Shown here: positions 26,506 to 34,780 of the stretch, in pieces
How the letters are laid out: the number at the start of each line of letters is the position of its first letter
How positions within the stretch are numbered: position 1 is the stretch's first letter
From: Planctomycetota bacterium
Lineage (GTDB): Bacteria; Planctomycetota; MHYJ01; WSZJ01
NCBI GenBank assembly: GCA_009773755.1
Contig: WSZJ01000069.1
Coordinates: forward strand, 1-34,830
Direction: 5' to 3'
Length of the DNA stretch: 34,830 bases
Notes under the pieces: model-generated
Databases searched by the model: none
What the model was told of the DNA's origin: nothing
What the model saw: the letters and a program-made list of their open reading frames with translations, nothing else
Translations under genes and position numbers: made by a program

Positions 26506-27177
26506 TCACGGGGACTTCCGGCGCGACGAAGTGCGCCGCTTCGACTCCTCCTCCCGCCACTTCCGGATCTCGGCATGATTCCCGCCGACGAGCACCTCCG
26601 GCACGCTCATCCCGCGGAACTCCCTGGGCCGCGTGTACTGCGGGTACTCGAGCTTCCCGTCGGAGAACGACTCGTCCTTCGGCGAGTCCGGATCGCCAAG
26701 CGCCTCCGGCAACAATCGCGTCACCGCGTCGACGATCGCCATCGCGGCGGGCTCGCCGCCCGACAGGACGTAATCGCCGACGCTGACTTCCTCCCATTTC
26801 ATGCCTTCCACGATCCGGTGGTCGAAGCCTTCGTAGTGACCGCAGAGCAGCAGGAGCCGCTTCTCGCCCGACAACTCCTGCGCGAACTTCTGGTCGAACG
26901 TGCGGCCGGCGGGCGTCAGCAGAATCCGCCGGCCCTGGAAGCCGTGGGACTCGAGCCATTCGACGGCGCGGAAAACCGGCTCGGGGCAGATGAGCATGCC
27001 GGGGCCGCCGCCGAAGGGGCGGTCGTCGACCTTGTGGTGCTTGTCGGCGGAGAAGTCGCGGAGATTGTGGAGGCGGACGTCGATGATGCCGCGCTGGCGG
27101 GCCAAGCCGAGAATGCTGGCGCCCAGGAAGCCGCTGAAAGCCTCTGGAAACAACGTGAGCACGTCGATCGTGAGCAT
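26506..27177 (-). CDS. trmD: tRNA (guanine37-N1)-methyltransferase
   Basis: Cytoplasmic SPOUT methyltransferase of 223 aa that makes m1G37 in tRNAs reading CNN codons and so prevents +1 frameshifting. Conserved blocks are all present: MLTIDVLTLFPEAF, FGGGPGMLICPEPVF, LLLCGHYEGFDHRI and VSVGDYVLSGGEPAAMAIVD of the trefoil-knot SAM site, RLLPEALGD, and PQYTRPREFRGMSVPEVLVG. The C-terminus is slightly shorter than usual and basic (KRRTSSRRKSP). The ATG at 27177 follows GAGAGGA. A longer frame to 27261 only translates the heptamer hairpin. The usual rimM/rplS neighbours are absent; it lies divergent from ribE. Confidence 0.96.
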   Translation of the reverse strand: MLTIDVLTLFPEAFSGFLGASILGLARQRGIIDVRLHNLRDFSADKHHKVDDRPFGGGPGMLICPEPVFRAVEWLESHGFQGRRILLTPAGRTFDQKFAQELSGEKRLLLLCGHYEGFDHRIVEGMKWEEVSVGDYVLSGGEPAAMAIVDAVTRLLPEALGDPDSPKDESFSDGKLEYPQYTRPREFRGMSVPEVLVGGNHAEIRKWREEESKRRTSSRRKSP

Positions 27178-27196
27178 TCCTCTCTCCAACGGAGAC

Positions 27197-27278
27197 TTGA
27201 GTGTTGAGAATTGAGAGTTGAGTGACCGCCCCGGAGCCTTCGGGTTGATCTCAATACTCAATTCTCAACACTCAAAAC
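27197..27278. repeat. TTGAGAG heptamer array, inverted (hairpin) between trmD and ribE
   Basis: Left arm 27197-27223 (TTGAGTG TTGAGAA TTGAGAG TTGAGT) and right arm 27250-27278 are reverse complements. A 19-nt perfect core is flanked by a near-match, with a 26-nt loop. It lies in the leader region of trmD and upstream of the ribE promoter. Confidence 0.88.
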
Positions 27279-27301
27279 TGCTGTAGCTTGTCGTCGTGAT
27301 T

Positions 27302-27330
27302 TTGACCGATGACCCGCGATACTCTAACAT
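27302..27330 (+). promoter_or_regulatory. Sigma-70-type promoter of ribE giving a leaderless mRNA
   Basis: TTGACC (27302-27307), a 17-bp spacer, TAACAT (27325-27330), then 7 nt to the ATG at 27338, the expected transcription start. There is no Shine-Dalgarno in between. Confidence 0.65.
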
Positions 27331-27337
27331 TGCGGTC

Positions 27338-27988
27338 ATGTTCACAGGACTCGTCCAGTGCGTCGGTGTGGTCACCTCCGTCGACATGGCCGCGGGCCGC
27401 CTTCGCCTCGGCGTCGCGCTTCCCCCCGACAACATGCAGGGCATCGCGATCGGCGAGAGCATCGCGATCGACGGCGTCTGCCTGACCGTCGTGTCGGTCA
27501 ACAACGGCTCGTGCGAGTTCGACGTCGTCGGCGAAACGCTTCGCAAGACCACGCTGCGCTCGGCGAAAGTCGAAAACCCCGTCAACGCCGAGCGGGCGCT
27601 TCGCGTCGGCGACCTCATGGGCGGGCATTTCGTGACGGGACACATCGACGGGCTCGGCCGCGTCGAGAAAGTCGAGCGCGAGGGCGGCGACCTGCTGTAC
27701 ACGTTTCATTCGCCGCCGGAATTGCTGCCGGAAATTGCGCCGAAGGGCTCCATCTCGATCAACGGGATCAGCCTGACGGTGGTGAACGTCGTGGACCACG
27801 CGTTCACATGCACGGTGATCCCGCACACGCTGAACGCCACGACGCTGGGCGACAAGTCGCCGGGCGACCTCGTCAACCTTGAGACCGACGTGCTGGCGAA
27901 GTACGTGCGGCGCGCGGCAGTGCCCGTGCGGCCGTCGATTCCACCGAAGTCCGAGGAGGGCGGGGAGAGGCGCGGCAAGGGTAAGTGA
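27338..27988 (+). CDS. ribE: Riboflavin synthase, alpha subunit
   Basis: Cytoplasmic enzyme of 216 aa that converts two 6,7-dimethyl-8-ribityllumazine molecules to riboflavin and a pyrimidine. It has the two lumazine-binding repeats: repeat 1 starts MFTGLVQCVG and contains SIAIDGVCLTVVSV; repeat 2 contains GGHFVTGHIDGLGRV and SISINGISLTVVNV. The C-terminal tail (SEEGGERRGKGK) is not part of the fold. Start at the canonical MFTGLV; an in-frame upstream extension (27296) would cover the promoter and is rejected. No other rib genes are adjacent. The stop overlaps the GTG of rsmB as GTGA. Confidence 0.96.
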   Translation: MFTGLVQCVGVVTSVDMAAGRLRLGVALPPDNMQGIAIGESIAIDGVCLTVVSVNNGSCEFDVVGETLRKTTLRSAKVENPVNAERALRVGDLMGGHFVTGHIDGLGRVEKVEREGGDLLYTFHSPPELLPEIAPKGSISINGISLTVVNVVDHAFTCTVIPHTLNATTLGDKSPGDLVNLETDVLAKYVRRAAVPVRPSIPPKSEEGGERRGKGK

Positions 27989-29427
27989 GCTCACCTCCGT
28001 CCCCGTTCGGAGCGCGCGCCGTCGCGCTGCGCGTCCTGCTCGACGCCGAAGACGGGCGCGAGTACGCGTCCGACCTCCTCGAGAAGGCCCTGGAAGAGGA
28101 TCGCGTCTCGGCGCTCGATCGCTCGCTCGCGACCGCTCTCGTGTACGCGACGATCCGCCACCGCGGCACGCTCGACCGGATCCTCGACGCGTTCTCGAAA
28201 GTCGAGACGGAGAAGATGGAACCCTGGATGCGCTGGATCCTCCGCCTCGCCGCCTGCCAGCTCCTCTTCCTCGAGAAAATCCCCGCGTACGCCGCGCTCG
28301 ACGAGGCCGCAGAGCAGGCGAAGCGGCACCGTGATCTTCGCGCGGCGGGGTTCGCCACGGGAGTGTTGAGGGCGCTTCAGCGGGCGATCGTTCGGATCGA
28401 AGCGGATGCGTCGCCGAAGGCCGCTTCAGCTGCGCCGGAGGAAGAAAGCGAGTGGCGGAAGTCGCTGGGGGAGGCGCTTGAAGAGCGCTGGCCCGATCTT
28501 CCGCATCGCCGGCTCGTGCCGATTCCGGGCGGGCGTCGGGCGATTTTCGATCGCGACCTCTGGCCCGATCCGTGGCAGGAGCCGGCGGGGTTCGCGGGGC
28601 AGATGCTGTCGCATCCGGTGTGGCTTGTGCGGCGATGGCTGGCGAAATTCGGCGCGGCGGCGGCGGTGGGGGCGATGGAAGCGGGGAACGGGCATCCGCC
28701 GATGGTGATCCGGGTGAACGCGCTGAAGGCGACGCGGGAGAAGCTGGTCGAGCGGCTGCGGGGGGAGAAGGTCGAGGTGGACGAGAAGCGGCTTCACGTG
28801 GCGCACACGGGCCCGGTCGGCCGGCTGGAGTCGTTCAAGGACGGCTGGTTCGCGGTGCAGGACGAAGCGGCGCAGCGCGTGGCGCCGATGGTGCAGGCGA
28901 AGGCGGGGGAGCTGGTCGCGGATCTGTGCGCGGCGCCGGGCGGGAAGACTGCGCAGCTCGCGGAAGGCGGCGCGCGCGTCGTGGCGGCGGACAGCGAGCT
29001 CGGAAAAGTGAAAGGAATGGGGAAATCGTTCGAGCGCCTCGGTGTGAAGTCCCACCTCGCCCTCGCCGACGCCAAACAGCCGCCGTTCGGCCGCGTCTTC
29101 GACGCCGTCCTCGTCGACGTCCCCTGTTCCAACACCGGCGTCCTCTCCCGCCGCGTCGAAGCCCGCTGGCGCCTCCGCGACCGCGACCTCCACGTCCTCG
29201 CGCGCGTCCAGCGGCGGATTCTCGATGCGGCCGTCGCTGTGACGAAGCCGGGCGGCCGCGTCGTTTATTCGACGTGCAGCCTCGAAGAAGAGGAAAACGA
29301 GACGCTCGTCCGCGCGGCGATCCGCGAGGGGAATGGCCTGACGCTCGAGGAAGAACTCAAGATTCTCCCGGGCCCGGAGTGGACGTGCGGCGGGTATGCG
29401 GCGAGGATCAGGCTCATGGCGCGGTGA
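27985..29427 (+). CDS. rsmB: 16S rRNA m5C967 methyltransferase (RsmB/Sun family)
   Basis: Protein of 480 aa. The N-terminal NusB-like RNA-binding domain (about 8-140) has ALDRSLATALVYATIRHRGTLD and RLAACQLLFLEKIPAYAALDEA. The C-terminal Rossmann methyltransferase has motif I DLCAAPGGKTAQLAE (313-327). Motif IV VDVPCSNTGVLSRR has Cys381, and motif VI VYSTCSLEEEENE has Cys431; these are the release and nucleophile cysteines of RNA m5C methyltransferases. The PCSNTG form replaces the commoner PCTGTG. The first residues before the NusB part may be shorter than in E. coli RsmB. GTG start overlaps the ribE stop (GTGA), so the two are cotranscribed and coupled. Confidence 0.94.
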   Translation: MSSPPSPFGARAVALRVLLDAEDGREYASDLLEKALEEDRVSALDRSLATALVYATIRHRGTLDRILDAFSKVETEKMEPWMRWILRLAACQLLFLEKIPAYAALDEAAEQAKRHRDLRAAGFATGVLRALQRAIVRIEADASPKAASAAPEEESEWRKSLGEALEERWPDLPHRRLVPIPGGRRAIFDRDLWPDPWQEPAGFAGQMLSHPVWLVRRWLAKFGAAAAVGAMEAGNGHPPMVIRVNALKATREKLVERLRGEKVEVDEKRLHVAHTGPVGRLESFKDGWFAVQDEAAQRVAPMVQAKAGELVADLCAAPGGKTAQLAEGGARVVAADSELGKVKGMGKSFERLGVKSHLALADAKQPPFGRVFDAVLVDVPCSNTGVLSRRVEARWRLRDRDLHVLARVQRRILDAAVAVTKPGGRVVYSTCSLEEEENETLVRAAIREGNGLTLEEELKILPGPEWTCGGYAARIRLMAR

Positions 29428-29522
29428 GTTGGGAGGCCTGACCCGGAGGCGGTCTCCGGCCTCGCGTGACTCCGGGACCTTCCTCGGCATCGAAGGGGCA
29501 ACCCGGCCCCCGGAGCAGGGCC

Positions 29523-30167
29523 ATGACCGCCGAACCTCAGCGCCTTCGCCACTTCCGCGGCTATCCCGCGCATTACCGCGGCATCCTGTTCTCGCAGATC
29601 GGCTGCTCGATCGGGTGCCTGCCGATCGTGGCGTCACCTCTCTACGCCGCGGCCTTCTATTGGAATCAGCTTCACGGACACCTTCGCACCGGGACGGTCG
29701 TGGCGCTTCTGCTCTCAGGGCTGCTGTTTCTCATGTTCGTCGCCCTCCTTGCGCAGTGCTTCCCGCGCCCGCAGATCCTGCCGTATTTCGAGAAGCGGCT
29801 CGGGGACGCGGGCACCTGGCTGCACGGGCAGGCGCTGGCGCGGAATTGCAGGGCATTGGACGAAGCGGCGATGGCGCACGGGGTGACGCCGCTGTCGGCG
29901 TTCGGTTACGGGGACGAACTGGCCCGCGAGGCGTTCACCTGGCACGACGCCGCGCGCGGGCTTGAGGCCGTTCGCGGGCTGGAAGAGTTGATCCCGCGGT
30001 TCCGGGAACTCGTCGATGACACGGGCGCCGTATGGGACGAGCTTCAGCTCATGGAAGATGCGCTCGCGAAGGCGGCGGAGCGCGGCGTGCGGTTCTGCCT
30101 GCATATGAGGTGCTCGGACTACACGAGCGGGGTGGAGATGGATGCGCGCAGAGGATCGTATTTCTGA
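29523..30167 (+). CDS. Two-TM membrane protein of unknown function
   Basis: Protein of 214 aa. Two hydrophobic helices (about 20-47 and 57-80) form a hairpin near the N-terminus, followed by a soluble cytoplasmic part (about 85-214). The first helix carries two Cys (IGCSIGC). The soluble part has helical segments (RALDEAAMAHGVTPLSAFGY, GLEELIPRFRELVDDTGAVW) and a Cys-containing RFCLHMRCSDYTSGVEMDAR near the end. Not recognised. GGAGCAGGG precedes the ATG at 29523; 19 upstream in-frame codons were rejected for lack of coding character. It lies 95 nt after rsmB and could share its transcript. Confidence 0.75.
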   Translation: MTAEPQRLRHFRGYPAHYRGILFSQIGCSIGCLPIVASPLYAAAFYWNQLHGHLRTGTVVALLLSGLLFLMFVALLAQCFPRPQILPYFEKRLGDAGTWLHGQALARNCRALDEAAMAHGVTPLSAFGYGDELAREAFTWHDAARGLEAVRGLEELIPRFRELVDDTGAVWDELQLMEDALAKAAERGVRFCLHMRCSDYTSGVEMDARRGSYF

Positions 30168-30284
30168 TCTTGTTTCTGAAAAACGGCGTATGCAGATGAA
30201 CTCCGATTTGGCAGAAACGTCGGCAGATACGGCTTGGCGTCCGCGTACAAGTTGTTGCACGACCGCATTCTGCCGGTCTTCGCG

Positions 30285-30290
30285 TAGAAT
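30285..30290 (+). promoter_or_regulatory. Possible -10 box for the hydrolase-HEAT gene
   Basis: TAGAAT, 30 nt before the ATG at 30321. No -35 consensus lies at the right distance, so support is weak. Confidence 0.3.
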
Positions 30291-30320
30291 CGCATTCCCC
30301 TCGCTTTCCGGAGCGCGCAA

Positions 30321-32366
30321 ATGCGCCGTTTCCTGCTCCTGTCCGCAGCTTTCGCCGCTTCCCTCGTCGCCTTCGCCGATACCGTCGTCCCTCGCCAGGG
30401 GCAGGCGACCGAGGGAAAGGTCGTCACCGACGACGGCACCGATGTGGTGATCAATCCTTACTTCTCGAAGTTCAAGGAGTGCATCTGGAAGGTCGTCAAG
30501 CTCCCCAAGGCGGCGGTCGCCAAGGTCGACATCACGCCGGAAAGTCCCTTCCGCGAATTCTGGCGCCGGTCGGCCGGGTTGAAGGCGGCGGACGCGAAGG
30601 GGTGGATGGAGCTGGCGGCGTGGGCGAAGGAGAAGAAACTCGACGCCGAGGCGAAGGAATGCGCGGCGCACGCGCTCGCGGCGGAACCGGAGAACGCGGA
30701 CGCGAAGGCGATGCTGGGCGCGGAGGCCGACAAGCTCGCGAAGTCGTCGCCGCGGCACAACAAGGAACTCGCGGCACGCGTCGCGGACTATGGAGCGCTG
30801 GACGTCGGGGAGCGCAAGGCCGCGTACGACGCGCTCAAAAAGGACTTCGCCGTGACCCTCCCGCGCGAGTTTTTCGACCGCGTCGGACGCTCGGCGGCCC
30901 AGCCGAAAGGGTTCCGCAAGGAAGTCAAGCTGACCCTGAACTCGGAAAAAACGTCCGGGGTGTATTGCATTTACGTCCCCGACGACTACGACCCGCTTCG
31001 CCCCTGGCCTCTCGTCATCGGCATGCACGGCGGCGGCCCCGCCGGCAAGGACGGCAAGGGCGTCGTCGGAAGCGGGCCTGACTTCTACCCGTTCCTCGAC
31101 ACCGACGCGAAGGCGCGCGGCTACATCACGGCGTGTCCGACAGCGCTCGCCGCGCCGTGGTCCCAGACCGAAAACGACTCGCTCTTCACCAGCCTCCTCG
31201 CGGAACTCCAGATCCTCTTCAATGTCGACCTCAACCGCGTCTACCTGATCGGCCACTCGATGGGCGGCTACGGCACGTGGCACTTCGGCCCCAAGTACGC
31301 CGAGAAATGGGCGGCGATCGCACCCGCTTCCGGTGGCGGGCACGGCGGGGAAGGGAAATTCGCGGACCTGGGGACGGGCGTGTACGTCTACCACTCGGAC
31401 GACGACCCGCGCTGCGCGGTCCAGCCGGACCGTGAAGCGGCGGAGCTGCTGAAAAAGTCGCGCGCGGACTTCATCTACACGGAGCTGCCGCACCGCGACC
31501 ACGAGTTCCCGCAGGAAATCGTCCACGACATGTTCGATTTCTTCGACGCGCGCCGCCTCTGGGGGCGCCAGGGGAAGCAGCTCATTCCGCCGCACGGGCC
31601 GAAGTCGAGCTTCCTCGAGAAGCTGACGCCGGAAGAAGTGAAGTACTTCCCGCTTCAGTCCGCGGGCGGCGGCAAGAACGAGGTGAAGCTCTGGCTTATG
31701 GACGTGCAGAAGGGCGGCGGGAACGCGGAGAAGGCGGCGAAGAAGATCGGCAATTCGGGGGACAAGTCCGCGACGGCGACGCTGGCCGCGTGGCTGCTGG
31801 ACAAGAGGACGGCCGAGGACGTGCGCGTCATCTGCGCCACGACGATCGGCGACCTGAAGGATCCGAAGGGGATCAACGCGCTGGCCGGCGGGCTGCAGGA
31901 CGACTCGCTCAAGATCCGGCGCGCTTCCGGCGCGGCGCTCGGCAGCGTTGGAGATCTCAAGGGCGCCGCGCCCCTTGCCGCGGCCGTCGAGGCGCTCGGG
32001 AAGACGTTCGAATCAAAGATGCAGGGGAGCCAGATGGACCTGGTGGATTGGGTCATGCTGCAGGAAGTCAACGCGACGTTTGTCGAGGCGCTCTCGAACC
32101 TCGGCGACCCGAAGACTTCGCAGCCGGTGGTTTCCGTTTCGATCCGCAAAATCCTGCTCTCGAAGATCGACGTCGATTACGACAGGCAGGTGCAGGAAGG
32201 CCCGGAGCCGTCGCGTCGGGCGGCGGCTCTTCGAATCCTTCCGTCGCTTCACTGGTTCAAAGAGCCAAAGTTGAAGGACGAGGTGAAGGGGATCCGCGAC
32301 GCGTTCGCGGGGCAGGAGGAGGTGTTGAAGGCTTGTGACGATGCGGAGGCGGTGATGGCGAAGTGA
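30321..32366 (+). CDS. Exported alpha/beta hydrolase fused to HEAT-like repeats
   Basis: Protein of 681 aa with a signal peptide (1-19, cleavage after AFA). A short N-terminal domain (20-75) and a helical TPR-like part (about 85-180) precede the hydrolase (about 200-420). That domain has oxyanion segment MHGGGPAG (235-242), nucleophile elbow GHSMGGYGTW with Ser313, an acidic candidate in HSDDDPRC (D360-D362), and His391 or His394 in HRDHEF. This resembles PHB-depolymerase/feruloyl-esterase-type carboxylesterases. The C-terminal part (about 465-680) is HEAT-like (SATATLAAWLLDKRTAEDVR, KGINALAGGLQDDSLKIRRA, LGSVGDLKGAAPLAAAVEAL). GGAG at 30310-30313 supports the start. The substrate is probably an ester in or outside the periplasm. 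Confidence 0.85.
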   Translation: MRRFLLLSAAFAASLVAFADTVVPRQGQATEGKVVTDDGTDVVINPYFSKFKECIWKVVKLPKAAVAKVDITPESPFREFWRRSAGLKAADAKGWMELAAWAKEKKLDAEAKECAAHALAAEPENADAKAMLGAEADKLAKSSPRHNKELAARVADYGALDVGERKAAYDALKKDFAVTLPREFFDRVGRSAAQPKGFRKEVKLTLNSEKTSGVYCIYVPDDYDPLRPWPLVIGMHGGGPAGKDGKGVVGSGPDFYPFLDTDAKARGYITACPTALAAPWSQTENDSLFTSLLAELQILFNVDLNRVYLIGHSMGGYGTWHFGPKYAEKWAAIAPASGGGHGGEGKFADLGTGVYVYHSDDDPRCAVQPDREAAELLKKSRADFIYTELPHRDHEFPQEIVHDMFDFFDARRLWGRQGKQLIPPHGPKSSFLEKLTPEEVKYFPLQSAGGGKNEVKLWLMDVQKGGGNAEKAAKKIGNSGDKSATATLAAWLLDKRTAEDVRVICATTIGDLKDPKGINALAGGLQDDSLKIRRASGAALGSVGDLKGAAPLAAAVEALGKTFESKMQGSQMDLVDWVMLQEVNATFVEALSNLGDPKTSQPVVSVSIRKILLSKIDVDYDRQVQEGPEPSRRAAALRILPSLHWFKEPKLKDEVKGIRDAFAGQEEVLKACDDAEAVMAK

Positions 32367-32472
32367 TGATTCGGTTGGTTACACAGCGCGGCCGGGCCGC
32401 AACCAGACACGCGCGGTCGCCGCATCTTCGGGAAATGATTTGCAACGGCAATCGGTCCGAATTCAACGGCAA

Positions 32473-32494
32473 CCACAGAGGACACAGAGAACAG
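32473..32494. repeat. CACAGAGGA 9-mer repeat
   Basis: CACAGAGGA CACAGAGAA CAG directly upstream of the ATG at 32502. A low-complexity repeat with 9-nt rather than 7-nt period. Confidence 0.5.
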
Positions 32495-32501
32495 CCAGGG
32501 A

Positions 32502-33251
32502 ATGAAAGAAAAACAGCGACTGTTTTCGCTGATCGCGATCTTTGCGATTGCCGGCCCGCCGGCGGTCGCTTGCGCTGAGGAGCAGGTCCTGTGTCCGCGC
32601 AGCGATGATTCCTGGGCGAACTTTCACCCCGGCACATGGGCTCGGTTCGAGCGGTTCACGACGCAGGGCGAACTGAAGTGGAACGAGAAATGGAAATCGA
32701 CGCTTTTGCGAGTCGAGGAAAAGCAAGTCGTCCTCAAACTCGAGCCCGAGGACGGTCGAGCGGGGGAGGCGAAAGAACTGCCGCGCGAAATCGTCACGCC
32801 CTGGACCGTCACCTGGACCGAGATCGGCAAGGAGACGCTTCAGCTGGAAGGCAAGGACGTCGAGTGCCGGATCCTCGAGAGGACGCACAAGAAATCGAAG
32901 GGAACGACGCGCTCCTGGCGCGGAATCGTCGACGGCAGGGAAATCGTGCTGAAGGCCATCTCGCACGCCGAGTTCCCGGACGGCCACGTCGAAGACGACC
33001 ACTGGCGCCTCCTGAAGGCGCGCGAAGAATTGACGGTCGGCGGCCGCAAGATCCTTTGCCAGGTTTCGGAAGACATTGAAGACAACGACGACGGAAAGGG
33101 AGAGAAGTCAAAGGTGACCATCAAGACCTGGTACACCTCCGAAGTCCCGGGCGGCGTGGTGGAGCAGGAGAAACGCGGCGCGGCGGCCGACGGAAAAGAA
33201 ACGGTCTGGACGACGAAGCTGACGGAGTTTGAGACGGTGAAGGAGGAGTAG
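32502..33251 (+). CDS. Exported protein of unknown function
   Basis: Protein of 249 aa with a signal peptide (about 1-25, cleavage after ACA). The mature part is beta-rich and highly charged: WARFERFTTQGELKWNEKWK, LLRVEEKQVVLKLEPED, TWTEIGKETLQLEGKDVECR, GGRKILCQVSEDIEDNDDG and TWYTSEVPGGVVEQEKRGA. The pattern of short strands with a late WYTSEVPGG segment recalls periplasmic proteins of planctomycete-type genomes, but no named family is recognised. Only AGGGA, 1 nt before the ATG, resembles a Shine-Dalgarno, and the 9-mer repeat lies just upstream. It is followed after 11 nt by the GT-C-like gene. Confidence 0.75.
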   Translation: MKEKQRLFSLIAIFAIAGPPAVACAEEQVLCPRSDDSWANFHPGTWARFERFTTQGELKWNEKWKSTLLRVEEKQVVLKLEPEDGRAGEAKELPREIVTPWTVTWTEIGKETLQLEGKDVECRILERTHKKSKGTTRSWRGIVDGREIVLKAISHAEFPDGHVEDDHWRLLKAREELTVGGRKILCQVSEDIEDNDDGKGEKSKVTIKTWYTSEVPGGVVEQEKRGAAADGKETVWTTKLTEFETVKEE

Positions 33252-33262
33252 CGCCCCGCAGC

Positions 33263-34780
33263 ATGGCCCCGCAGAATGTCGCGTCCATGCCGCCCGCCAC
33301 AGAGATCGCCGCGGAAGCTCCTCCGCCCACGCCGTCGAGTTGCGCCGGGAGCATGCGCTCCGCGCTGGCGCTGTCCGGGGCCTTCTTCCTCGTCTACGCC
33401 GCCTATGCGCTGATCCACCGCGGCTCCGCGCATCAGGACGCCGCGAATCACTTCGGGTACGCGCGCGACGGCTTGCGATCGCTTTCGTTGCTGCTGGACC
33501 CGTGGGGGCGGCCGCTGTGGTCGGCGGCGCTGTGCATCCCGGCGCAGGGCGGAATCCTCTGCGCGAGGGTGTTCTGCGCGCTGCTCGCCGCGTGGGGGCT
33601 GTTCGAGACCTGGCGGCTCGCGCGGATCGTGATCCCGCACGCCGCGCTGCTGGCGATCCCGGCGATGGGTCTGCAGTTTCATTTCTTCGCGCTCGCGGGC
33701 GACAACATGACGGAGCCGCTTTTTGCGCTGGTGTTCGCGGTAGCGTACCGGAAGTGGCTCGAAGGGAATTTCGTCATCTCGCTGCTCCTCGCGTCGCTGC
33801 TGCCGCTGGCGCGGCCGGAAGGATTTTTCCTCGGCGTGCTCTGGGGCTGTTTCGTGCTCGCCGGCGCGCTTCCCGCGAAAAAAAAACTGACATACCCGCT
33901 CCTCCTGCTCGCCGGCACCGCCGCGTGGTCGCTGGGCGGCCTCGTCGCCGACGGCGATATTCTCTTCATCAAGCACCACTGGCCCGGCAACTGGGTCCCG
34001 GGAGACGTGTACGGGCGCGGGCGGCTGTTCCATTACATTTTCCAGTGGCCGCTTTTCACCGGCGCCGCATTCCTCATCCCGTTCCTAGCCGGTCTCTGGG
34101 CCTTCGAGTCCGGGCGGCCGCGCATTCACACCGTCACCTTCGCGTACTTCTTCCTTCTCCACACCATTCTCTGGTGGAAAGGCCTCTTCGGCTCCATCGG
34201 CTATCTGCGCTATTTCGTCTGCATCGCGCCGCTGCTCGCGCTTTTTACCGCCGAAGGGATGCGCCTCTGCGCCGCGGCGCTCGCGGCGTGGCGAATTCCG
34301 CCCCGCGTCGCCTATGGCGCGATCGTCGCGGGGGCGTTCGCCTGGAGCGCGGTCGCATACGAGGCGCAGGGGGACGTGTACGTCTTCAGGGCGTTCGAAG
34401 AATCCGAGGACCTGTGGAAGGGCGGACCGGCGCCGCGCATCGTCGCGGATTCAAACGCGCGGCACTCGTACCTGCCACCGCCGTACGGGCCGTTTCAGCC
34501 CCCGACGCAAGACATCCGGACTCAGCAGAGGGTGTACTCCGCCTTTCCGCCGGGAACGCGGATCCTGTGGGACGACCGGATGGGCGGCGGGTACTACGCG
34601 ATGGGCGACCGGGAATTCGAGGTCGCGGGATATCGCATCGCCGCGCGCAGAACGATCGAAATGGGCGCGTACCGGCCGGGGTGGTACCGGGGGATACGAG
34701 GGCTGTGGAAGCAGGCGTGGCATCCGCAGCTCGGATGGAAAGAGGAGTGGATCACCATCACGGTGTACGAGAGGCTGTAG
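33263..34780 (+). CDS. Polytopic GT-C-like membrane glycosyltransferase candidate
   Basis: Integral membrane protein of 505 aa with about 9-11 TM helices (from about 33) and a soluble C-terminal part (about 375-505). After the first TM comes HRGSAHQDAANHFGYARDG, with acidic residues in the first extracytoplasmic loop as in GT-C lipid-phosphosugar transferases. LARPEGFFLG and a loop with HHWPGNWVPGD follow. The C-terminal part has several aromatic-Gly segments (DDRMGGGYYAMGDREFEV, YRPGWYRGIRGLWKQ). The donor and acceptor are unknown and the family call rests on topology and the Asp/Glu loop. The start is uncertain: ATGs at 33287 and 33353 are alternatives, and the first 30 residues are Pro/Ala-rich. 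Confidence 0.7.
   Translation: MAPQNVASMPPATEIAAEAPPPTPSSCAGSMRSALALSGAFFLVYAAYALIHRGSAHQDAANHFGYARDGLRSLSLLLDPWGRPLWSAALCIPAQGGILCARVFCALLAAWGLFETWRLARIVIPHAALLAIPAMGLQFHFFALAGDNMTEPLFALVFAVAYRKWLEGNFVISLLLASLLPLARPEGFFLGVLWGCFVLAGALPAKKKLTYPLLLLAGTAAWSLGGLVADGDILFIKHHWPGNWVPGDVYGRGRLFHYIFQWPLFTGAAFLIPFLAGLWAFESGRPRIHTVTFAYFFLLHTILWWKGLFGSIGYLRYFVCIAPLLALFTAEGMRLCAAALAAWRIPPRVAYGAIVAGAFAWSAVAYEAQGDVYVFRAFEESEDLWKGGPAPRIVADSNARHSYLPPPYGPFQPPTQDIRTQQRVYSAFPPGTRILWDDRMGGGYYAMGDREFEVAGYRIAARRTIEMGAYRPGWYRGIRGLWKQAWHPQLGWKEEWITITVYERL

Noticed and set aside
29928-29950. TGGCAC sequence as a sigma-54 promoter for the NtrC-type regulator
   Set aside because: There is no TTGC element at the required spacing and it is inside a gene. 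No acceptable -24/-12 site was found elsewhere by eye.
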